From Winogradskya consettensis (lineage in GTDB: Bacteria; Actinomycetota; Actinomycetes; Mycobacteriales; Micromonosporaceae): a DNA stretch of 64,000 nt. The notes under the pieces are model-generated. The model had not been told where the DNA came from and made no database searches. It saw only the letters and a program-made list of their open reading frames with translations. How positions within the stretch are numbered: the first letter of the stretch is position 1; the number at the start of each line of letters is the position of its first letter. Position numbers and translations under genes: made by a program. The stretch spans positions 1-64,000 of the forward strand of contig NZ_BOQP01000071.1 in the NCBI RefSeq assembly GCF_018332715.1, written 5' to 3'. Shown one piece after another: positions 40,658-48,939 of this stretch.

Positions 40658-41414
40658 CGTCGTCCTCATCCGGCGGCGAGAGTTGTACCGCGTTGCTAAT
40701 CGGAACAGGTGCTATCAAGATCCGCTCTCTCCACTCTTCCACCTGGCCGTCAGGACCGAAGGCCGTCGGGAGGGAGAGCTCGAGAGCAATGTCGTCACTG
40801 CGTGGGTTGGATAGTAGGAAGTAGGTCTTGACGGATTCGTCTTCGGCCCGGTCCGGCACGCCGGATTCCGCCGGGAAGAAAGCCAACTCCAGCTGCTCGT
40901 AGATGACGTTCTGCGCACCACGTTCGATGGCCATCCGGCCACGTCGGCGCTTGAGGCGAGGTTCGTGGCCGGCCTCGACGCCTGCCCAACGATCGCCGCT
41001 GTGCAAGGCGATGCCAATGCCCCGCTGAACGGAGTACACCGTCTCGTAGTTGCCGCTGCGGCCGATCGCCCAGTCCGCTCCTGGCAGCCGGATCAGGATC
41101 GAACGCAGCGCGGCGAGCGACTCCGCCCACATCACGATCCCGGGGTAGTTGGCCGGATAGACCCCGGTTCCCACCGCAGGTGGTGCCCCACGGACGTTGT
41201 CCCGACGGAGCCGTCGGGGTCCACCGCCGCCGACCTGCTTGCTTTTCCCATCGCCGACAGCAAGAGCGTCGTGGAAGTACTGGGTCTCCAAGCCGAATTG
41301 GGCCAAGCGGGTGGGGGCCTCGTGAGGCAGCCAGACGCGCCTGCGTCCGGGCTGGGGTAGGGGTTGCACGAACACCGTCCTTCCAGATGGCGACTTCCCG
41401 AAACGGTACCTCAT
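40617..41414 (-). CDS. Unknown partner of the HTH-ImmA/IrrE protein
   Basis: A 265-residue protein. It has no recognised motif; the middle has EQLELAFFPAESGVPDRAED and a C-terminal Asp-rich tail (PPDEDDDDDDTG). It precedes and overlaps the HTH-peptidase gene by 41 bp, as in two-gene toxin-antitoxin or defence pairs. A toxin role is inference. The promoter should lie in 41415-41600. Confidence 0.5.
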   Translation of the reverse strand: MRYRFGKSPSGRTVFVQPLPQPGRRRVWLPHEAPTRLAQFGLETQYFHDALAVGDGKSKQVGGGGPRRLRRDNVRGAPPAVGTGVYPANYPGIVMWAESLAALRSILIRLPGADWAIGRSGNYETVYSVQRGIGIALHSGDRWAGVEAGHEPRLKRRRGRMAIERGAQNVIYEQLELAFFPAESGVPDRAEDESVKTYFLLSNPRSDDIALELSLPTAFGPDGQVEEWRERILIAPVPISNAVQLSPPDEDDDDDDTGRIVDRPD

Positions 41415-41608
41415 TTGAGGCGCGAAAAGAGGAAGCCACCATCCCGCGTGTCATAGCGGAAGGATGGTTTGGCATGCCGCCAACCTACGGGGTCCGGACT
41501 ACTCGATCAAGGAAACGATCACACCGTTTCAGGCATGGATGACCAGCTGCTGAGCCTTGCCGCTGCTGGTCTTCTCACCGAGAGGTGGCGCGCGACAGCT
41601 CGCGGCTA

Positions 41609-41632
41609 GCTGCTCACCGGTTGCTCACACAC
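41609..41632. promoter_or_regulatory. Arm-type site 3: two TGCTCAC repeats, 11 bp apart
   Basis: TGCTCAC occurs at 41611 and 41622. The second copy ends 120 bp before the right attachment repeat. It matches sites at 11181 and 32328. Confidence 0.6.
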
Positions 41633-41747
41633 GCAACGACAGCGGATGAGATTGCACAGGATCGTGCGTTAGCCCTCCCGCGCTTGACCTGCACAGAGCC
41701 CCTCGAAAGAGTTAAGGTCGGCGTACGATGACACCGAGACTCGCACC

Positions 41748-41852
41748 CTGAAAATCGGAAGGTCGGCGGTTCGACCCCGCCCCTGGCCACCAAGCCTCTC
41801 GCCGGGCTTTGAGCATCGCCCACCTGCGGAAACGCCGGGTGGGCGTTTTGCT
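41748..41852 (+). repeat. Right attachment repeat (105 bp)
   Basis: An exact copy of 11032-11136. It holds the original 3' half of tRNA-Phe and its terminator, now cut off from the 5' half. 41853-41989 beyond it is chromosomal and shows no gene. Confidence 0.95.
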
Positions 41853-41989
41853 GTCCCGGCCTCCGATCGCATTTCCTGCCGGCACGTCTCTCCTGTGGTC
41901 ATCTCTCTCCTGTGGTCACGTTTCTAGCCGGCCGCCGTCAACTCCTCGTCAGACAACTCAGCGCCGCGACGGCGGACGCGGACGCCGTT

Positions 41990-42064
41990 GCAGTCGCGGA
42001 CGCCGTCGCAGTCGCAGTCGCCGTCGCAGTCGCGGCCGGGTCGCAGTCGCGGCCGCCGTCGCAG
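41990..42064. repeat. Simple repeat of GTCGCA/GTCGCC/GTCGCG hexamers
   Basis: About 12 imperfect GTCGCN units run in tandem. There is no convincing gene across 41853-42385. Confidence 0.8.
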
Positions 42065-42385
42065 AAAGATCCTGGGCACGAGGACGCCAGAAGCCTCGAT
42101 CGTTGGCCGGGATGAAGCAAGGTCCTCAAAGGCAGCCCTACAATCCGCGACATCTTCGGCTTACACAGACCCGAGTTCATAGGTTGTCATGGGACCAGAT
42201 GACATGAGAACATGCGTGCGCTCCAAAGCAACCGGTCTTGAACGGTTCGCTTCTTTACTGCCGACAGACATTTACACACCGTGGATCGCTGCGGCCAGAG
42301 GGCTGTTCAGCCCCGTCTAGGTCGGCGACGCGTGCTCACGGTGCACGTCTTGCCCGTTGGTTCTCCGGTGAAGGGTCGAGACGGT

Positions 42386-42586
42386 ATGCCGTTGAGGGTG
42401 CGCGGGATCATCCGAGCGATCGAAACAGACGGCTGGGAGTGGTCGGCATGCGGGGAAGCCATCGGCAGTACAAACGCCCGATCAAACGGGGACGAGTCAC
42501 CATCGCCGGAAACCAAGCAGGGACTTGTTACCGGCCGAGAGCGAAGCATCCTGAGACAAGATGGTCTGTCAGGGGGCAATTGGTGA
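42386..42586 (+). pseudogene. hicA: hicA toxin pseudogene (frameshifted)
   Basis: The ATG frame starts MPLRVRGIIRAIETDGW, a HicA start, and ends SILRQDGLSGGNW, a HicA end. The central signature MRGSHRQYKRPIKRGRVTIA is in another frame (42448 onward). At least two frameshifts separate the parts, so no intact double-stranded-RNA-binding mRNA interferase can be made. The stop overlaps the hicB start. Confidence 0.8.
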
Positions 42587-42798
42587 GCGCTTACGCAGTG
42601 GTCGTCGAGCGTGCCGAGGACGGCGGGTTCGGTGCCTGGTCGCCAGACCTTCCCGGTTGTGTCGCGCTGGGCGACTCTCGCGAGGACGCGTTGGCCGAGA
42701 TGCGGGATGCCATCGCTTTCCACCTGGACGGTTTACGGGAGGCCGGCGAGCCGGTGCCGGCGCCGACCGCCGAAGCTGTGGATCTGTTCGCGGCCTGA
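42583..42798 (+). CDS. hicB: HicB-family antitoxin
   Basis: A 71-residue protein of partial RNase H fold. YAVVVERAEDGGFGAWSPDL, then PGCVALGDSREDALAEMRDAI, is the classic HicB core. A GTG start overlaps the hicA frame end (TGGTGA), with AGGGGG upstream. It has no C-terminal DNA-binding domain. It survives although the toxin gene is broken. Confidence 0.85.
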   Translation: MSAYAVVVERAEDGGFGAWSPDLPGCVALGDSREDALAEMRDAIAFHLDGLREAGEPVPAPTAEAVDLFAA

Positions 42799-43192
42799 CG
42801 CACGACACCAACGCCGGCGACTCGGGCGGTGGTTACAGGCTCGGTGTAGTCATCGCGGGCCCAGCCAGCCAGCGTCTCCGGCCGACAGCACTCGGGAGCG
42901 ATTGCGATAACTGCACCGCGCCCCATGGATCCCACCTGCAACACCACCGTCACCCGCCCTCCGGTGAGCACAAGAGTCCATATCAGACGTCTGGTCTCGG
43001 GCCGGCTTCCTCGACCGACATCGCCAGCGGCGCGCCGCCGATCACCATGAGTGGATCACTCGGAGTTCTGCGTTGGATGTGTTGGCTACCCACTGCGGGG
43101 TCTCGTGGCAAGCCGCCTCGCGAACGGGGCTGGCTGACCTTATTCCCAACCCAGGGAGCGTGAACGGCCTGGTTAACGGGCAGTAGTGGGGT
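42799..43192. other. Intergenic, nothing recognised
   Basis: No conserved frame, RNA gene or clear repeat is visible between hicB and the anti-sigma gene. Confidence 0.4.
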
Positions 43193-43621
43193 ATGGCCTA
43201 CTTGAAAGCGCAGAGTCCTCCCGCCATGACTGAGATTCGGCGGTGGGTGCTTGACAGTCCCGCGCAGTTGAAGATTTTGCGGGCTGCGTTGCATGAGGCT
43301 ATTACCGGGCAGGTGCTGCCGGTGGGGGCGGTGCTGGACGAGATTCCCGAGAAGATGGTGCTGGTTGCTACGGAGCTGGCGACCAATGCTTTGCGGCACG
43401 GGTTGCCGCCGACCACTACGCGGCTGGGGCGGAGCGGGGATCGGTTCGTGTTGGATGTGACCGATCATGCTCCGGAGGTTGTGCCCGAGTACAGCGAGGG
43501 GCGGGCGCTCGGGGCCGGGGGGTTGGGGCTGCAGTTGGCGAAGCAGTTCGCGCTTGATATCGGTTGGTATGTCGAATCAGATACGAAGCATGTCTGGGCT
43601 GAGTTCCCGCTGCCGGGCTGA
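43193..43621 (+). CDS. ATP-binding anti-sigma factor (HATPase_c)
   Basis: A 142-residue GHKL protein. The N-box is LVATELATNALRHG (about 56-69), with LDVTDHAPEVVP and GAGGLGLQLAKQFA (about 105-118) as G1/G2 boxes. The D-x-G-x-G box is degraded (DHAPEV). The start could be Met12 (43226). It is followed closely by a STAS gene, its likely antagonist. Confidence 0.75.
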   Translation: MAYLKAQSPPAMTEIRRWVLDSPAQLKILRAALHEAITGQVLPVGAVLDEIPEKMVLVATELATNALRHGLPPTTTRLGRSGDRFVLDVTDHAPEVVPEYSEGRALGAGGLGLQLAKQFALDIGWYVESDTKHVWAEFPLPG

Positions 43622-43658
43622 TTTAGGATCGCGGAAGTTGACCACTTCAGAGGTGTTC

Positions 43659-43961
43659 GTGACTGAGTCCAGCTACCAGATTGCCAGGGAGGCGAGCCGT
43701 GTCCGGCTCTCCGGCGATTTTGACATCAATGCCCGCGATGACCTGCGGGAAGCGCTTGAGGGAGCCGTCCGGGAAGACGGCGCCGCGGAAGTCGTCGTTG
43801 ACTTCGCGGCGGCCGAGTTCATGGACAGTGAGGCTCTGGGCGCGCTGATCGACGGGTTCAACGCCGGCCGGGACGCCGGGGTGAAGATGTCGATCGTGAA
43901 CGCACATGGCATCGTGCTGCGGGTGCTTGACGTGTCCGGGGTGCTCGAGCTTTTCGACTGA
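43659..43961 (+). CDS. STAS-domain anti-sigma factor antagonist
   Basis: A 100-residue STAS protein. VRLSGDFDINARDDLREALE and the phosphorylatable-Ser region FMDSEALGALIDG (Ser near residue 57) are typical. GTG 43659 has AGAGG 5 bp upstream; a TTG at 43638 is possible. It would release a sigma factor by binding the preceding kinase. Confidence 0.8.
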   Translation: MTESSYQIAREASRVRLSGDFDINARDDLREALEGAVREDGAAEVVVDFAAAEFMDSEALGALIDGFNAGRDAGVKMSIVNAHGIVLRVLDVSGVLELFD

Positions 43962-43964
43962 TCC

Positions 43965-45002
43965 CTAGACGTTCAGCAGGTTGCCGGGGCCGGTCCAGCG
44001 GCGGACGATGCGCTGGCGGGTGTGGAGCTTGCCGTTTACGCGTACGCGATAAGTCCGCTTTGTCTCTCGAAGAGTCTGCCATGTCCGGCTGCCGCTGCCC
44101 GTGGGACGCAGGACCCAGGTGCGGCAGTCGGTGCGGTGGGAGCCGTCGACCTTCGTGGCGAGGCAGCGGTTCGTGATGCTCATCCGGTACGGGTTGGCGC
44201 CGGTGTTGCCGGAGGTGCCGAAGACCCGGGACATCGCCTGGTACCAGTTCCACGCCATCTTGGAGTAGCCGAAGTCGTTCGGGTGGTGCAGGTCGTGCAG
44301 GTCGATGCCGCCGACCGAGGACTGGTCGACCACCGTGATCCGGTTGTCGTGCTTGCTCGCGACGACCCCCGGGATGAGGCTGTTGTAGATGCGGTCCTGG
44401 GCTGCCTCGCGGGGCACCCGGGACATGATGATCTGAGCGACGAACAGCTGGGCCTCGGGCCGGTCGGCGCGGATCTGGTCGATCATCGCGGACAGCTTGC
44501 GGGCTGTCGTGTAGGGGCCATCGCCCTGGGTGATGTTGTTGGTGCCGGCGTGCACCAGGACGACGTCCGGGCGGTAGGAGCTCAGCCAGGAGTCCAGGTT
44601 CTCGGAGAGCTCGTCGATCGTCCAGCCGCCGTGCCCCTCGTGGCTGATGTTGCTGCCGGTGCCGTCGCTCTGCGAACCCACGTAGTTGATCTCCATGCCG
44701 CCCTTGATGAGACGGTCGGCGAGATCCATCCGGTACGAGGAACGCGTCGGCGAACCTGTCCCGCGGGTGATCGAGTCGCCGAGCGGCATGACCCGGGTGG
44801 CCTCGTACGACTGAGCCGCTGCCATCCACGGGGTGGCCGGCGCGGACGTCGCCGCCACGGCCGGAGTCACCGCCGGCGCCGCAACGGCCGCGGCGATCTG
44901 GGGAGCGCCGGCGAAAGCCGCCGCGCCGGTCGCCAGTACGCCGGTCAGTGCCAGCAGACCCAGCCGCCGTACGCCGGTCTTTCCCTGCTCACGAACTCCC
45001 AC
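43965..45002 (-). CDS. Secreted SGNH/GDSL hydrolase
   Basis: A 345-residue protein. The signal peptide covers about 1-40. Catalytic blocks are MPLGDSITRGTGSP (Ser about 75), GHGGWTIDEL (Gly), VHAGTNNITQGD (Asn) and DLHDLHHPNDFGY (Asp/His). A ~70-residue C-terminal basic domain ends RRWTGPGNLLNV. It is likely an extracellular esterase or carbohydrate deacetylase. Confidence 0.88.
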   Translation of the reverse strand: MGVREQGKTGVRRLGLLALTGVLATGAAAFAGAPQIAAAVAAPAVTPAVAATSAPATPWMAAAQSYEATRVMPLGDSITRGTGSPTRSSYRMDLADRLIKGGMEINYVGSQSDGTGSNISHEGHGGWTIDELSENLDSWLSSYRPDVVLVHAGTNNITQGDGPYTTARKLSAMIDQIRADRPEAQLFVAQIIMSRVPREAAQDRIYNSLIPGVVASKHDNRITVVDQSSVGGIDLHDLHHPNDFGYSKMAWNWYQAMSRVFGTSGNTGANPYRMSITNRCLATKVDGSHRTDCRTWVLRPTGSGSRTWQTLRETKRTYRVRVNGKLHTRQRIVRRWTGPGNLLNV

Positions 45003-45107
45003 AACAAGCCCCCTCCGATCACCTCAGACGTTCTGAAGTTCGGCCCGGAGCAGGGGCGGACGATCACCACTTGGTAGCCGTGAGTTGTGATCAAGGTGCG
45101 GGTGTTC

Positions 45108-45749
45108 TCAGAGCAGATCCAGGATCGCGGTCGCACAATCGTCGGCCGTACGGGTGGGGCGAATCGGCAGCGACTCCGGCCACGGGCGGCCGCGGTGCAG
45201 CCACACCGTCCGGAGCCCGGCTGCGGCTCCCCCGGCGATGTCGTATTCCGGGTGGTCGCCGATCATCCAGCCGCCGTCAGCCAGGGAACGGCCCGCTGCA
45301 TCGGCGCCGAGCTCGAAGATGCGGCGGTCGGGCTTGCGGACGCCTGCGCCTTCGGAGATGACCCAGCCTGCCACGAGCTTGTCGAGCCCGGTGTGGCGCA
45401 GTTTTGACTGCTGCTGGCGTACTGAACCATTGGTGACGACGACCGGCGACCAGCCCGCCGCGACCGCCGAGATCAGCGCCGCGCCCACCGCCGGGTCGAA
45501 GCGCACGTGAGCCACAACGCCCGACCGCAGTTGGGTGAGAACGTCGTCGGCCGAAACCGGCAGATTGAGCCTGGCTTGGATCTTGGCCGCCAGCCGGGGC
45601 CGGGGCTCGTATCCGTCGAGGTCTGCCTCGATGACCCAGGTGACATCGTTCGCCGAGCCGCCATGGGCCGGGATCCACTGGGCTGCCCAGGCGCGGAACG
45701 ACTCCGTACGGTCGATGAGGGTGTTGTCCAGATCGACGAGCAGGAGCAT
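45108..45749 (-). CDS. HAD-superfamily hydrolase
   Basis: A 213-residue phosphatase-type protein. Motif I is LVDLDNTLID (nucleophile Asp about 6), motif II is VVVTNGS, motif III has the Lys in GVRKPDRRIF, and motif IV is GDHPEYDIAGG. The four-helix cap lies between motifs I and II. Substrate unknown. Confidence 0.85.
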   Translation of the reverse strand: MLLLVDLDNTLIDRTESFRAWAAQWIPAHGGSANDVTWVIEADLDGYEPRPRLAAKIQARLNLPVSADDVLTQLRSGVVAHVRFDPAVGAALISAVAAGWSPVVVTNGSVRQQQSKLRHTGLDKLVAGWVISEGAGVRKPDRRIFELGADAAGRSLADGGWMIGDHPEYDIAGGAAAGLRTVWLHRGRPWPESLPIRPTRTADDCATAILDLL

Positions 45750-45752
45750 CGC

Positions 45753-46145
45753 TCAGGCCGCGCGGTGGCGGAGGGTGGCGACCGTGGAGCCGGCGAGGGC
45801 GAGGAGGCAGTCGGGGAGTTGGCCGTCGGCGATGGCGGCGCCGAAGAGGGCTTCGCCGGTGGGGACGTCGCCGTTGACGTAGGCGCTGACGAAGCGGGCT
45901 ACCCAGCGTTTGTCGTAGCGGGCGTCGTCGATTCCGGGGAAGTCGAGGGTCCAGCCGCCGCCCATGGGGATGTTCTGGCCGACCATGGTTGCTGCGAGGC
46001 ACCAGGCGACGTCCCAGGCACCGACGACGCCCGAACGGTCGACGACCGCGTCGAAGGTGCCGACCACCGCGTCGCTGTCGCCGCTGAGCGCGCAGTCCAG
46101 CACCTGCGCAGCGTCGTCGAATGCGTGCTGTGGTACATCGGTCAC
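45753..46145 (-). CDS. Hypothetical protein
   Basis: About 130 residues, helical (AWDVAWCLAATMVGQNIPMG). The start is uncertain: GTG 46145 is used, TTG 46172 is possible, and neither has a clear ribosome-binding site. It sits 3 bp before the HAD gene. Function unknown. Confidence 0.5.
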   Translation of the reverse strand: MTDVPQHAFDDAAQVLDCALSGDSDAVVGTFDAVVDRSGVVGAWDVAWCLAATMVGQNIPMGGGWTLDFPGIDDARYDKRWVARFVSAYVNGDVPTGEALFGAAIADGQLPDCLLALAGSTVATLRHRAA

Positions 46146-46192
46146 GTCAAGAAAGGTACGCGGAACCGTCAAGAAACGCCGGGCCAGGGCGA

Positions 46193-46612
46193 CTACGCGC
46201 CGCGGAGCAGGCAGGTGAGACGGGCTGTGCAGACGCGGTCGCCGTCCTCGTCGGTGATGACGATCTCGTACGTGACCGCCGTGCGGCCCCGGTGCACCGG
46301 TGCGGCGACCCCCGTGACGGTGCCGGAGCGGACGCCCTTGTGGTGGGTGGCGTTGATGTCCACGCCCACCGCGAACGGGCGGTCGACCGTGGCGCCGTGC
46401 AGGACTGCGCCCACGGACCCCAGGGTCTCGGCCAGCACGCAGGAGGCGCCGCCGTGCAGCAGGCCGTACGGCTGGGTGTTGCCCTCCACCGGCATCGTCG
46501 CGACCACTCTCTCGGCGGTCGCCTCGCTGATGTCGATGCCCATCCGCTCGGCGAGAGAGCCGACGCTCCCACTACCGAAAAGGGCCTGCATGCCGTCCGC
46601 CGCGGTATTCAC
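46193..46612 (-). CDS. Hotdog-fold thioesterase (PaaI family)
   Basis: A 139-residue protein. NTQPYGLLHGGASCVLAETL (about 45-64) holds the HGG motif and catalytic acidic residue, and VGVDINATHHKGVRSGTVTG follows. It hydrolyses acyl-CoA thioesters; the natural substrate is unknown. Confidence 0.87.
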   Translation of the reverse strand: MNTAADGMQALFGSGSVGSLAERMGIDISEATAERVVATMPVEGNTQPYGLLHGGASCVLAETLGSVGAVLHGATVDRPFAVGVDINATHHKGVRSGTVTGVAAPVHRGRTAVTYEIVITDEDGDRVCTARLTCLLRGA

Positions 46613-46738
46613 GTCGGCCTACGTTACCGGTGAGTTTCGTGGATTCCAGCGACTTCTGTCACAACTCAGGGGTGCAGTAGTGGAAGCGGGCACCTAGGTT
46701 GGGAGCGACCCAAGGCGACCCCCAGCGAGGAGACAGCA

Positions 46739-46987
46739 ATGAGCGACCCCCAGGAGATCGTGGAGACCCGCGGGGACGACCGCGTCGATCTGCTCGCTAG
46801 CGACACCAACGGTGACGGCAAGCCCGACGTGTGGGTGTCCGACACCGATGGCGACGGCAAGCCCGATCTGTTCCAGTTCGACACGGACGGCGACGGCAAG
46901 GTCGACATCACGATGGTCGACCTCGATGAGGACGGCACCCCGGACACGATCGTGGACGGCGACGGTGGGCACCCGCCCGTTGTCTGA
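46739..46987 (+). CDS. Small Asp-rich EF-hand-like repeat protein
   Basis: An 82-residue protein with four tandem DxDxDGxxD units of 12-13 residues (DTNGDGKPD, DTDGDGKPD, DTDGDGKVD, DLDEDGTPD). The units resemble calcium-binding loops of dockerin or thrombospondin type 3 repeats. No signal peptide. GAGGAGA lies upstream of the ATG. T-rich DNA (47000-47006) after a short stem probably ends the transcript. Confidence 0.7.
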   Translation: MSDPQEIVETRGDDRVDLLASDTNGDGKPDVWVSDTDGDGKPDLFQFDTDGDGKVDITMVDLDEDGTPDTIVDGDGGHPPVV

Positions 46988-47020
46988 CCTTCCGCTCGGG
47001 TTTTTTGTCTGACCTTCTGC

Positions 47021-48316
47021 TCAGGCGCCGCCGAGGCTGCTGATCAGGGCCCAGAGGACTGCTACGGCGAGGGCCGTGGAGAACACCGCCGATGCGGTGC
47101 GTCGCCACGGTCCTTTTCCTTCGGGTACGAGCGCTTCCGGGTGGCCCAGGCTCACGAGCAGGTGACGCTGCCGGCGTACCTCGAGGTGCCGGCGGGTCAG
47201 GTCCGTCGTGCCGCGGCTCAGCTCGACCGCGAGGCGGGCCTGGGCGTGCTGCAACCTGCGGACTGCTCCGCGGGCGCGCCAGCCGGCCCGGGCGCGGGCG
47301 TGGGAACGGGCGCTGGCCCGGCGCGAACCGGTCCTGAGCGCCTCCACCTCCGCCGGAGTGATCAACTCGGGGTCGTTCAGCTCGACCAGAATCGCTGCGT
47401 AGTAGTCAGCCTCGCGGTCGTGGGCCGAACGCACGAGCAGCCAGATCAGCACGAGCGGCGGCAGGCCCTTGAGCACCAGGACCGCGAGCAGGGCCACCGC
47501 GCCGTTGCCGAGGCCGTCGCGCAGGAGCGGGGAATTCCACAGGACGTGCGACGCCCAGGCTCCGAGGACCGCCAGGGTTGCGGCCCCTATCCGGGTACGC
47601 CGGGGGCGCTCTCCACGAACGACCAGGTAGCCGATGCCCGCGCCGGCGAGCGCGCCGAACAGCGTGTGACTCCAGACGCCGGAGAGGAAGCCGCGCAGCA
47701 GGAACGTCGTGAACACCGGTTCCACGGTGTCGCCGCGGCCGGCCAGGGCGACTGCGCTCATCGCATACACGATGTCTTCGATGATCTGGAAGCCCAAGCC
47801 GACCACCGCGCCATAGACAACGCCGTCGAGCACGCTGTTGACCTGGGCGCGGGCGATCAGCACGATCGCGACCACGCCGAGGGTCTTGGCGATTTCCTCC
47901 ACCGTCGGGCCGGCCAGCGCGGCACCCCAGTCGGCGGCCAGGCCGGGTGAACCGAGCTTGGCGATGATGTCGTCGAGGGCGCCGCTGCCGGGGATCGAGA
48001 CGGAGGTGGCGACCAGGCCACCCCACGCGAACGCCACGGCCAGGAGCACCGGGGGCTCCCGTTCGAGGAAGTCGAGCTCGGCGACCACGAACGAGAACGG
48101 CACGGCGAGCAGGGCGAAGAGCAGGGTCGCGGTGAGCAGTGCGATCGGGAAGGTCGCGGCATAGTGCGCTGCGATCAATGCCATGCGTACGCCGCCGGCG
48201 GCCAGCAGCGCGAGCACGATCCAGAACGCGGGGCGGCGGATCAGTCCCAGACCCGGTTCGGCCCCGGGCTGGACGGGGGCGGTGCGTTCGCTGCGCAGCC
48301 TCGGTTCCGCGGTCAT
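47021..48316 (-). CDS. PrsW-family intramembrane metalloprotease
   Basis: A 431-residue protein with about eight TM helices. Family motifs are AGPTVEEIAKTLG (EE, about 145), GFQIIEDIVY (about 185) and WSHTLFGALAG (His, about 225). A basic cytosolic C-terminal region (about 320-405) and a final TM helix follow. The ATGA overlap with the upstream gene suggests a joint role. In other bacteria PrsW cleaves anti-sigma factors; the target here is unknown. Confidence 0.82.
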   Translation of the reverse strand: MTAEPRLRSERTAPVQPGAEPGLGLIRRPAFWIVLALLAAGGVRMALIAAHYAATFPIALLTATLLFALLAVPFSFVVAELDFLEREPPVLLAVAFAWGGLVATSVSIPGSGALDDIIAKLGSPGLAADWGAALAGPTVEEIAKTLGVVAIVLIARAQVNSVLDGVVYGAVVGLGFQIIEDIVYAMSAVALAGRGDTVEPVFTTFLLRGFLSGVWSHTLFGALAGAGIGYLVVRGERPRRTRIGAATLAVLGAWASHVLWNSPLLRDGLGNGAVALLAVLVLKGLPPLVLIWLLVRSAHDREADYYAAILVELNDPELITPAEVEALRTGSRRASARSHARARAGWRARGAVRRLQHAQARLAVELSRGTTDLTRRHLEVRRQRHLLVSLGHPEALVPEGKGPWRRTASAVFSTALAVAVLWALISSLGGA

Positions 48317-48882
48317 CCGGGCGGCTCCGCGTGGTACTCCAGCGTGCGGGTGCTCTTCTCGATCGCCGACAGGGTGGGTCCCAGATCCAGATCGGCGCCG
48401 CTCACGGTGACCTCGATGGTGTGGCCGTCGGCGACGAAGACGGCGTAGCGGCCGCCGCGACCGGGACCGCTGTATCCGCCCTGCAGACCTTGCAGGCCGC
48501 CGATGGTCGCGACCATGAGGTCGGGGCCGGTGACCTGATATCCGGAGTTTCCGATGATGCGCTGGCGGAGCCGGGCCACCGCGGCCGACAGCGACCCGTC
48601 GTAGGGCTCGACGGTGATCAGGTAGCGGACCGTCCCGAGCCGGAAGAGCACCTTCCCGGTGTCCTCCGCGGGCCGGGTCACGGTGAGATCGATGCTGGCG
48701 CCGGGTGGCGGTGTCACGAACACCCCACCCCCGATCTCTAAAGGGCGATCGGACCGCACAGGACGTTCGGAGGGCAGCGCGTGGTTCAGCGCGGGGAGCC
48801 CGAAGGCGAGACCGCCGAGCGCGGCGACCACCCCACATGCACCGAGGAGATTCGTCAGCTGACGCCGAGTAACCCTCCTCAT
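48313..48882 (-). CDS. Membrane-anchored hypothetical protein upstream of PrsW-like protease
   Basis: A 189-residue protein with one N-terminal TM segment (about 11-33) and an extracellular domain. No lipobox is evident. It is translationally coupled to the protease gene, so it may be a substrate or partner. No known family. Confidence 0.6.
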   Translation of the reverse strand: MRRVTRRQLTNLLGACGVVAALGGLAFGLPALNHALPSERPVRSDRPLEIGGGVFVTPPPGASIDLTVTRPAEDTGKVLFRLGTVRYLITVEPYDGSLSAAVARLRQRIIGNSGYQVTGPDLMVATIGGLQGLQGGYSGPGRGGRYAVFVADGHTIEVTVSGADLDLGPTLSAIEKSTRTLEYHAEPPG

Positions 48883-48939
48883 CCCCCATACGCTAACCGC
48901 CCGTGGCGGCCACCTCTCGATGGAGAACGATTTGTCCTT

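Larger units (their letters stand above)
11032..41852. mobile_element. Integrated AICE-type integrative and conjugative element, composite
   Basis: 105-bp perfect direct repeats at 11032 and 41748 are offset by 30,716 bp, which is the element's unit length. The module order fits actinomycete integrative and conjugative elements: tyrosine integrase and Xis beside a tRNA, prim-pol/helicase replication genes, an FtsK-like TraB, small transfer-type proteins and a KorSA-like GntR regulator. The part right of 30 kb is cargo with lower GC and several nuclease-like genes. Internal tRNA-like scars at 32466 and 37801 suggest it was assembled from more than one element. Confidence 0.92.

Noticed and set aside
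41748..41824. Second tRNA-Phe gene
   Set aside because: The 5' half upstream of the anticodon is absent, so it is the displaced half left by integration.
41990..42064. Possible CRISPR-like array
   Set aside because: The units are 6-bp simple repeats with no spacers.
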